NCBI GenBank assembly: GCA_018649885.1
Contig: JABIHA010000044.1
Location: 1 to 41,786 of the forward strand
Direction: 5' to 3'
Length of the DNA stretch: 41,786 nucleotides
Source: Bacteriovoracaceae bacterium
GTDB lineage: Bacteria > Bdellovibrionota > Bacteriovoracia > Bacteriovoracales > Bacteriovoracaceae
Made by a program: the position numbers and the translations under genes. This document shows, piece after piece, positions 35,663-41,786 of this stretch. Positions within the stretch are counted from its first letter, which is position 1. Each line of letters begins with the position of its first letter. The notes beneath the pieces were generated by a model. That model ran no database searches. It was not told where the DNA came from and saw nothing but the letters and a program-made list of their open reading frames with translations.

Positions 35663-36868
35663 TCAAGTCTCCACAAAATATATTAGATGCTTTATGTAAT
35701 TCGCTTTTGAGCTCAAACTTGTCACCGGGTGATCAAAACCCTGCATTCCAATGTCGAGAAGAGTGACTTTTTTACCCTCAAGAGTAGCCGCTCTTTGCAC
35801 CGTTTCATCTAGCTCAATAAGACTCACGCAACTAGTGCACGAACCAATGGAAATTATACCATTTGGCTGGGTAAGTTTCATCATTTTAGTATGTAGTTTT
35901 GAGTATCCTCTTAGGGCCGTTTTTTTATCTTTTTGGCTCTTTGCAAAAGCCGGAGGGTCACTGGCAATAATGTCATACTTTTCTCCGCGGTTAATCTCCT
36001 CGTCGAGCAAATTAAAAACATCACTACGAACAAAGCGCCCCCTGCCTGAGAACTCATTTTGTTCAATATGCCCTGAAACTACTGACTCGAAATTTCCTTG
36101 GTCAACAAATGTGACATCCAGGACGCCTGACCTAAGGAGGTGGAGGCCCCATGAACCCACATAGCAAAATAAATCGAGTCCTTTTTTCTTTGGGCCACCA
36201 AATTTATTTAAGAAATTTTCTAAAGACTGTCTATTTTCACGATGATCAAAATAATAACCTACTTTTTGGGCCAAGTTTGAGGGAATACTATAATTGAGTC
36301 CACATTCGCTAAACTCCAAATCACCTTTTTCTAACTCTTTTTCAAAACAAGGTAGGCCTTCAGCCTGCCTGTAGCGACTTTGGTCCCAAAAAAGTACTAT
36401 TGATTGAGGATATATTTCTGAAAGTGCAGTTTTAATAAATTCCCGATAACGGTCAATTCCTGCTGAATTTATTTGCAATAAAATCTTATCACCGTACTTA
36501 TCTGCAATTAGTCCAAATAGCCCATCCTCAACTCCATAGAATAACCTGTAAGAATTTTCCTCAGCAAGGAGCAGCTTCCTTTTACCTACGGCCCTTGTAA
36601 TCAAATTCTTAATAGTATTTTCTATAAAACTCTCACTCTCTTCCACCTGTACAGGAGTGAGATAGGCAGGGATAAGATTGAGAATCGGCTGATTATCCCT
36701 TGTTTGGGTATTTATAAATCCTAACCGGGTGATATTTTCACCTTGGACACTAACCCATTCTCCAGGAGTGAATGATCTGGATAGTTTTTCAATATCTTTT
36801 TCGTAGAAACTATTCACACCACGCCCAAGTTTCGACAAAACACCTTTTTTTAACTCAATAGTTTTCAA
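35663..36868 (-). CDS. RlmI-like class I SAM-dependent rRNA methyltransferase
   Basis: 401 residues. N-terminal PUA-like domain (about 1-75), then a middle domain and a Rossmann methyltransferase: GYYFDHRENR near 198-210, GLDLFCYVGSWGLHLL near 228 (SAM loop), DPPAFAKS near 303, and a cysteine motif SCTSC near 341. The layout matches RlmI (23S rRNA m5C) and related enzymes. The exact target is uncertain. Start is TTG at 36868 behind AAGGTG. It lies between the secreted-protein gene and moxR. Confidence 0.84.
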   Translation of the reverse strand: MKTIELKKGVLSKLGRGVNSFYEKDIEKLSRSFTPGEWVSVQGENITRLGFINTQTRDNQPILNLIPAYLTPVQVEESESFIENTIKNLITRAVGKRKLLLAEENSYRLFYGVEDGLFGLIADKYGDKILLQINSAGIDRYREFIKTALSEIYPQSIVLFWDQSRYRQAEGLPCFEKELEKGDLEFSECGLNYSIPSNLAQKVGYYFDHRENRQSLENFLNKFGGPKKKGLDLFCYVGSWGLHLLRSGVLDVTFVDQGNFESVVSGHIEQNEFSGRGRFVRSDVFNLLDEEINRGEKYDIIASDPPAFAKSQKDKKTALRGYSKLHTKMMKLTQPNGIISIGSCTSCVSLIELDETVQRAATLEGKKVTLLDIGMQGFDHPVTSLSSKANYIKHLIYFVET

Positions 36869-36895
36869 GTTCTACACCTTAAATAAATACAGCTG

Positions 36896-37723
36896 TTATT
36901 TTGACTGCCCAATCCTCGCCAGCTTTTGCTGGGCCTTACCTTTATTGATTTGATAATTTCGAAAATCGAGAGTGAATAAATTATTTCTTTTATACAATTT
37001 ATTTCTTTTCATAGGTTGCTTTAATTTTTGAGATGAATAAATATTTATTTCATCTGGAATCCAAAATCCATCTTTTTGCATATGCCTAATATAAATTTTC
37101 GTCTCTTCCTCTTGTCCCCTGCGAGAAATGACTTTTCTGGCTTCTTTTACATAGCTCATTTTTTTGCTTTTTTTGTTTCGACTGAGACTAATATAATATT
37201 CAGTGGCACCATTACTGGTCATTTTTGTGATTTTTTTCAGATCCGATTTTTTATCTAAGCTCAGCACGATCTCACTAATAAAATTTAATTCATCTTTAGG
37301 TACACAAACCACTCTTTTCTTACCCTTATCACTTCGATAGAAAAGATCAAACCCTGAAAGCTCATCTTCAAGCTTTCTTGGAAACAAGTACTCAAGTTTT
37401 TCTTCAATGATTTTTCTAAGATCTTCTTTTAGTTTAGGAAATCCTGTTGAAGGAATTCCTTTAATTTCAATATGCCTTTTCCCACTAGATACCCAATAGA
37501 CTTTAAAAACGAGGTTATTAATATCCCCAAATATAAGCGCGTCGTTAAGCTTTTTCCTAATTTGAGGAGCGTAAATATCAACAGCTAAATCTGTTAGCCC
37601 ATGATCTTGAGCTCGGTAGGTTGTTTGATCGATTGACCTGACAATGCCTAGGGCATTAACCTCGCCCGCACTACTTTGAGATAGAATAAATGTTGTTAGA
37701 AAAATTTTAACAAAAAAATTCAT
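36896..37723 (-). CDS. Secreted/periplasmic protein of unknown function
   Basis: 275 residues with a signal peptide (MNFFVKIFLTTFILSQSSAG). The rest is beta-rich and very basic, with a weak resemblance to the LolA-like fold (outer-membrane lipoprotein-sorting type): MQKDGFWIPDEINIYSS and FTLDFRNYQINKG near the end. I do not assign a family. ATG at 37723 with GGAAA upstream; 13 bp after the NFACT gene and 27 bp before the methyltransferase, so it is co-transcribed. Confidence 0.6.
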   Translation of the reverse strand: MNFFVKIFLTTFILSQSSAGEVNALGIVRSIDQTTYRAQDHGLTDLAVDIYAPQIRKKLNDALIFGDINNLVFKVYWVSSGKRHIEIKGIPSTGFPKLKEDLRKIIEEKLEYLFPRKLEDELSGFDLFYRSDKGKKRVVCVPKDELNFISEIVLSLDKKSDLKKITKMTSNGATEYYISLSRNKKSKKMSYVKEARKVISRRGQEEETKIYIRHMQKDGFWIPDEINIYSSQKLKQPMKRNKLYKRNNLFTLDFRNYQINKGKAQQKLARIGQSK

Positions 37724-37736
37724 TGAGTTTCCGAAC

Positions 37737-39068
37737 CTAAGACAAATTTTGACTCCAGTCCTTATTATATACTACCTTCAAGTATTTCTCTTTCTTATAC
37801 CTCACTTTTCCAGCCGCTCCCTTCACTGCTTTTAGATTTTTAACCTGAGTAAACAAAACCGGTATCTCTAAAATTTCAAGGTTACTTTTATCCCTGAGGG
37901 CCGAGGCCACATCGGCCATGTCCTCACTGGTAAGCTCAGAAATACTTTCGACCTTTGCGATGCAGTGGCTACTTGGATATCCATCGAGATGAAACCAAAT
38001 ATTTTGAGCACTGGCCCATGAAGATCGCAATGCGTCGTTTGATTTTGCACTACTTCCAAAACCAAATTGAATTCCTTTGGCATTTCGGTAGGTCTCAAAC
38101 CCCCCTCCAGCTTTTTGAGTGCTTATAGCTTTTGGCGATCTGATATGTTTCCAAATGGGGGTCACTACCTTTTTAGCAGGCCTTGCAATTCCGCCGCGGG
38201 CCTTAAGCTCCTTCATCTGATCCAGCACCTCATCAAGCCTTACTTTTTGAAAAGACAGACCTTTTTTATATCTTTTCAATCGATCATAAATTTCACTTCT
38301 TCTTTTCTCATTGCTCCAATCTTTTTCAAACTTTACTTTCATTCCCTTAAACTCATAGCGAGTAGTATTCATAAAGTTTGCTGTATCAATGCCTTCATAT
38401 AAACCGAGGTAGTCTTTTAATCTCTTAACATCTTTAGAAATCTTTAAAAATTTCCTCTCTAAAAATTTTGACTGTGCCTTGGCCTGTACCTCTTCACAAG
38501 CTGTTCCATCATCTTCTAAAAATATCTCATCCGTAATAGCTAATTCTTCAAGCTTACTCTTTGTTCGCCTTCCCACCTCAGTAAATAAATCAAAAAATGG
38601 GGCTATTTCCTCTGAATACAACCTTACAGTTTCTTTAAAAAACCAAGATTTTCTGATCTGGTAATTTTCCATGTCACTTGATCTTGCCTCTAAGAAATAG
38701 TTTTCTCTACCACAATAAAATAGGTAAAAATCGAGATATTCATTTTGCCCATAAAGCTGGAACTCAATTATTCGATCATTTTCATCGCAAATGATTTTCT
38801 TTAACTTCTTACCCCTTACATGCTTTCTTAAATATTCTAGAAACTTATCTCGAATTCTCTGATTTGAAGGAATTCTTGTCTCGGACCTCCAAATCCCCTC
38901 AACACCACCACCACGGCCCAAGATTAGGAACAAGGTTTTCCCAGGAATCCTGATATGGAACTCTATGGATCTAGCCGTACTATAAATTTTTTGTACAATT
39001 CCACCCTCACCCAACATTTCATTAAGGGATTGAACTTGAGAGTATAAATGACTATGATTGAGAATCAT
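37737..39068 (-). CDS. NFACT/RqcH-like ribosome quality-control protein
   Basis: 443 residues from the ATG at 39068 (AGG about 9 bp upstream); TTG at 39098 is an alternative. The NFACT-N domain includes the Asp-Arg pair (NDRII, residues 98-99) important for tRNA handling in RqcH. The middle is helical and shorter than usual (RqcH is about 570). The C-terminal NFACT-R domain is clear: GGGFETYRNAKGIQFGFG, NIWFHLDGYPSSHCI and VPVLFTQVKNLKAVKGAAGK, ending in YLKVVYN. RqcH adds alanine tails to stalled nascent chains on 50S subunits. It is divergent from mutS2, with overlapping start codons, and leads a long operon. Confidence 0.84.
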   Translation of the reverse strand: MILNHSHLYSQVQSLNEMLGEGGIVQKIYSTARSIEFHIRIPGKTLFLILGRGGGVEGIWRSETRIPSNQRIRDKFLEYLRKHVRGKKLKKIICDENDRIIEFQLYGQNEYLDFYLFYCGRENYFLEARSSDMENYQIRKSWFFKETVRLYSEEIAPFFDLFTEVGRRTKSKLEELAITDEIFLEDDGTACEEVQAKAQSKFLERKFLKISKDVKRLKDYLGLYEGIDTANFMNTTRYEFKGMKVKFEKDWSNEKRRSEIYDRLKRYKKGLSFQKVRLDEVLDQMKELKARGGIARPAKKVVTPIWKHIRSPKAISTQKAGGGFETYRNAKGIQFGFGSSAKSNDALRSSWASAQNIWFHLDGYPSSHCIAKVESISELTSEDMADVASALRDKSNLEILEIPVLFTQVKNLKAVKGAAGKVRYKKEKYLKVVYNKDWSQNLS

Positions 39069-41454
39069 GAAGCTTAACCTACTTGATTTTCCTGACAAAC
39101 AATTCTTTAGCTATATTGATTGGCCGTCTATCATTAATACTATTTCAAAAAATATGTATTTTGAACATTCAAGTTTTATTTTAGCCGGAGATTTAAGACA
39201 TCGCACCTCTGGTCAGATCAAAAGTTACTTTGAAACAATTAAATCAACAATTCTTTTCATTAACTCTGATTTATATGCCGCATTTAGAAATGATCTCAAC
39301 TTCATCGATTCACGAGTTCATTTTTACGAGTTAATTGAGAGAATCTCAAAAAGTAGTGAGCTCGGTATTGAGGAGATAAACTCTCTTGTTAATTTACTTG
39401 AGCTTTATCACCTAGTTAAGGGAAGATTCACTGAATCTCCCGTTCTTGCTGAAAGTATGATTGATCCCGAGACTTTCAAGTCTATTCACGCAAGACTAAT
39501 CAAACCTTTTCGGTACTTTGTCTCCAAAGAGGGGGACATTGAGTATGAAAAGCATCCCCTACTCAGACCTTTGTATCATGAGCTAAGAAGTCTCGATTCA
39601 AAGATTAAAAAAGAAATTAACTCTTTTTTAAAAGATCCGGACAAAAGTCGCGTTCTCCAGTTTAATAATTACGACATTATTAATGATATTTACGTCCTGC
39701 CCATAAGAAGTGATTCTTATAGTACCAGGATTGGCAAAATCATCGCAAAGTCAGAAACTGGACATACACTATATGTAGAACCTAATGCCATTCGCGAGCT
39801 TTCAAATATTCGAATGCAAAAGCTCTATGAGATTGAATTTGAAATTTCGAAAATTTGTCGTGAAATTTGTAGTGAAGTGTTTGAACTCATAGAAAGCATA
39901 AGATCTGTTTCAGTGTTCACCTATACTCTCGATACATTAGTCGCCAAAGCCCGATATATTGAAGAGCTGGCCTTGGTAGAGCCTGAGATTTCTGATACAC
40001 CCAAAATGAAGATTGAAGGGTTTTTTCATCCTATGATTGAAAATCCTGTTAAAAATGACCTGTGCTTTGACGACACTCATGCAGGGTTAATCATTTCTGG
40101 TCCCAACACTGGAGGGAAAACCGTCTCTCTCAAGGCGATTTCAGTTTGCCACCTTTTCATCAATTTTGGTCTCTTTGTTCCAGCAGACTACGCGTGCCTC
40201 TATCCATTTGAGAATATTTTCTACTTAAGCCATGACCAACAAAACTTGGCCCAAGGCTTGAGTTCTTTTTCTTCAGAAGTTAGAAATTACCTCGCTCTCG
40301 TTGACCAGCTGGGAGACTCAAATCTAATTGTTATTGATGAAATATTTAACTCCACAAGCTCCGATGAGGCGAGTGCACTGGCCGTTGGCCTGATTCATCA
40401 TATAGAGGAAATTTCAAATTCAAGGTTCATTATATCTACCCATCACAAATTACTTAAAACTCATTACCATCACGATAAGAGATTTCTCTCAGGCCATGTT
40501 GGCTACGATCAAAAAAATGAAGTTCCAAACTATAAATTAAATGTTGGAACCCCAGGGAGCTCATTCGCACTTAAAATTTTTGAAAAGATCTCAAAACCAT
40601 TTCCAGATCTTTATGGAATTGTAGGCCAGGCAAAAACTATTTTATCCGAAAACCTCATAAAATATGAAGAACTGCTTCAGTCAGTGACACAGAGAAATTT
40701 TGAGCTTGAAGAATTGTTACATGAAAACAAAGTCATAAACCAAGAGTTAATCAATCAAAAAAAAGAGCATGAGGGTGTTTTAAAATTACAAACCAGACAA
40801 TACTTTGAGAGATATAAAGACAAAGTCGATAGGTTAATAGAGAGATACAATGATTCAATTTCTCAAATAAAAGATGGCAAAGTCATTACTGTCAAAGAAG
40901 CCACGGTAAAATTCAAAGATCTAAAAAACGAATATTCAGACCTTGCAGATACGGCTTATGGTGAGAAAAAAGAACAAGTAAAAGATCTGGTCTCTGCCAG
41001 TGAAATCAAAGTTGGGGAACAGTATTTTTGTAAGCAAATTGGGAAGGTTGTAAAAGTTGTTAATTCCAATACAAGGAAAAAGATTGCCACCGTTCTACAT
41101 GGCAAAATCAAGGTTGGAGTTGGCTTTGATCAATTATTCTTAACTAGTACAAATATTAACAAAATTAAACCAAAGTTTGAATCATTCTACCCAGATACTG
41201 CACCTAATATGGATATTGATTGTAGAGGATTTAGACTGGAAGAATTTCAAAGAGTGGTAGAGAATTCCTTAAACGACCTAATTAATGAATCTGTCACACA
41301 CCTAGTGGTAATACATGGTCATGGTGATGGAATATTAAAAGGATGGCTGAGAAAGTATCTTCGAAAAAACCCGAAATTTTCATGGAGCGCCCCAGAAGGA
41401 TTTGCTGATGGTGCCACTCGAATAGAAATGAAAGCTGGTGGTGATAACTCTTAA
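39067..41454 (+). CDS. mutS2: MutS2-like ATPase with C-terminal SMR domain
   Basis: 795 residues from the ATG at 39067; TTG at 39058 would add three residues. Core and clamp domains (1-330), ATPase with Walker A GPNTGGKT (about 344-352), a long coiled coil (about 520-640), a KOW-like segment (about 645-695) and a C-terminal SMR domain with DCRG near 717 and HGHGDGILK near 749. There is no mismatch-recognition domain, as expected for MutS2. In Bacillus, MutS2 splits collided ribosomes upstream of RqcH. Unusual: the Walker B region reads IVIDEIFNSTSSDEAS where MutS2 usually has LLDELGAGTDPxEGA. Confidence 0.9.
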   Translation: MKLNLLDFPDKQFFSYIDWPSIINTISKNMYFEHSSFILAGDLRHRTSGQIKSYFETIKSTILFINSDLYAAFRNDLNFIDSRVHFYELIERISKSSELGIEEINSLVNLLELYHLVKGRFTESPVLAESMIDPETFKSIHARLIKPFRYFVSKEGDIEYEKHPLLRPLYHELRSLDSKIKKEINSFLKDPDKSRVLQFNNYDIINDIYVLPIRSDSYSTRIGKIIAKSETGHTLYVEPNAIRELSNIRMQKLYEIEFEISKICREICSEVFELIESIRSVSVFTYTLDTLVAKARYIEELALVEPEISDTPKMKIEGFFHPMIENPVKNDLCFDDTHAGLIISGPNTGGKTVSLKAISVCHLFINFGLFVPADYACLYPFENIFYLSHDQQNLAQGLSSFSSEVRNYLALVDQLGDSNLIVIDEIFNSTSSDEASALAVGLIHHIEEISNSRFIISTHHKLLKTHYHHDKRFLSGHVGYDQKNEVPNYKLNVGTPGSSFALKIFEKISKPFPDLYGIVGQAKTILSENLIKYEELLQSVTQRNFELEELLHENKVINQELINQKKEHEGVLKLQTRQYFERYKDKVDRLIERYNDSISQIKDGKVITVKEATVKFKDLKNEYSDLADTAYGEKKEQVKDLVSASEIKVGEQYFCKQIGKVVKVVNSNTRKKIATVLHGKIKVGVGFDQLFLTSTNINKIKPKFESFYPDTAPNMDIDCRGFRLEEFQRVVENSLNDLINESVTHLVVIHGHGDGILKGWLRKYLRKNPKFSWSAPEGFADGATRIEMKAGGDNS

Positions 41455-41485
41455 TTTGTAAAAATTGGATTTCGAACTGACAGCG

Positions 41486-41501
41486 GCCTCAAAGAGGTTT
41501 T
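41486..41501 (+). terminator. Weak terminator after mutS2
   Basis: A short hairpin CCTC-AAA-GAGG (41487-41497) is followed by TTTTGATTT. Only 4-5 base pairs, so low confidence. An alternative AGGTT/AACCT hairpin (41495-41511) overlaps it. The rest of the gap to 41523 shows nothing else. Confidence 0.35.
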
Positions 41502-41523
41502 GATTTAACCTGATATGGGGCCC

Positions 41524-41748
41524 TTATACTTTGACTTGCCCGATTGTCACTTGCCCTTGCCCGAGAATTACTGGCAATTTGCCATATCCCTCTGCAAAAT
41601 TGAGCACAATAAATAAAAATTCTCTTTGCAATTGATCTTTAAACTCTCTTCTTCCTTTTGGAAGTTTTTGGATGATCGACTCTGAATGTGACAGAAAAAG
41701 AACAGACTTTTTGTAAATATCCATTTTCTCATGGTGTATTACTTTCAT
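41524..41748 (-). pseudogene. Truncated four-helix-bundle (S23/IVS-type) protein gene
   Basis: 74 residues. The first 57 (to NFAEGYGK) match the start of the four-helix-bundle family found in 23S rRNA intervening sequences: MDIYKKSVLFLSHSE, IIQKLPKGRREFKDQLQRE and the hallmark NFAEGYGK. Family members are about 115-125 residues; here the second half is missing and the last 12 or so codons read through the left inverted repeat (GQGQVTIGQVKV). Start ATG at 41748 has AGAGG at 6 bp, so it could still be translated. It lies inside the inverted-repeat pair. Either a degraded intervening-sequence ORF or a miniature derivative. Confidence 0.7.
41541..41564. repeat. Left arm of a perfect inverted repeat
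   Basis: 24 bp starting CGATTGTCACTTGCCC, the exact reverse complement of 41763-41786. It encodes the C-terminus of the truncated four-helix-bundle protein. ACTTGCCC occurs here (41549-41556) and also 15 bp earlier (41534-41541), so the arm may itself contain a short direct repeat and may extend further left. Confidence 0.95.
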
Positions 41749-41762
41749 TTTTTCCTCTTTTT

Positions 41763-41786
41763 TCGGGCAAGGGCAAGTGACAATCG
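41763..41786. repeat. Right arm of the inverted repeat, cut by window end
   Basis: 24 bp ending GTGACAATCG at the last base of the window, paired without mismatch to 41541-41564. It lies 15 bp upstream of the four-helix-bundle ATG. The true arm may continue past the window edge. Confidence 0.95.

Noticed and set aside
41466..41490. TTCGAA-containing stretch after mutS2 as part of a tRNA gene
   Set aside because: No acceptor or anticodon stem can be drawn around it; the resemblance is limited to the T-loop-like hexamer.
41524..41748. Four-helix-bundle ORF as the Avd protein of a diversity-generating retroelement
   Set aside because: The fold is related, but no reverse transcriptase, template repeat or variable repeat is present in the window, and the ORF is only half length.
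1..41786. CRISPR array, prophage, transposase, rRNA or defence cassette
   Set aside because: No regularly spaced repeats, transposase motifs, integrase, rRNA or toxin-antitoxin pairs were seen; apart from the element at the right edge the genes look like core chromosome.

Overview
The window is an AT-rich bacterial chromosome segment with very dense coding: about 34 genes, no gap over 300 bp, and most neighbours overlapping by 1-4 bp. It has a Gram-negative envelope (Omp85/TamB pair, PilQ secretin) and a type IV pilus locus ordered pilB-pilT-pilC-pilA-(pilG-like)-pilH-pilI-pilD-pilM-N-O-P-Q, the order known from Myxococcus. Together with the AT-richness and the Bat/MoxR cluster this suggests Bdellovibrionota/Myxococcota-like relatives, for example the Bacteriovorax group. 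That placement is an inference from content, not a database result.

Layout, left to right. Almost everything is on the minus strand, so each operon reads from right to left. Positions 1-95 hold the first codons of a uvrA-like gene. Positions 164-1026 are rpsI and rplM with a clear promoter and terminator. Positions 1197-9696 are an envelope operon: a TPR-like protein, a TamB family protein and an Omp85 (BamA/TamA) barrel. Positions 9751-12547 are aroQ-efp-accB-accC. Positions 12561-26813 are the type IV pilus region: a TPR protein, pilQ-P-O-N-M, prepilin peptidase, an ABC-2 exporter (pilH/pilI position), one plus-strand gene in the pilG position, major pilin, pilC, pilT and pilB. Positions 26915-39068 are a continuous run of eleven genes: NFACT/RqcH-like protein, a secreted protein, an RlmI-like rRNA methyltransferase, MoxR, DUF58, a membrane protein, BatA, BatB/C, BatD, ribF and aroE. 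Position 39067 onward on the plus strand is a MutS2-like ATPase with an SMR domain. The last 250 bp hold a truncated four-helix-bundle (S23/IVS-type) gene between perfect inverted repeats of at least 24 bp.

How the genes work together. The pil genes encode nearly a full pilus machine: extension and retraction ATPases, platform, pilin, peptidase, PilMNOP alignment complex and secretin. The ABC exporter is embedded in the locus. The MoxR/DUF58/VWA/BatD set resembles the Bat (aerotolerance) chaperone-type membrane complex. The NFACT protein and MutS2 are both linked in other bacteria to rescue of stalled or collided ribosomes; here they are divergent with start codons overlapping in one CATG, which is the most suggestive functional pairing in the window.

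The least explained sequence is the inverted-repeat element at the right edge. It resembles a degenerate 23S rRNA intervening-sequence unit lying outside an rRNA gene. The window ends inside it, so its full extent cannot be seen.
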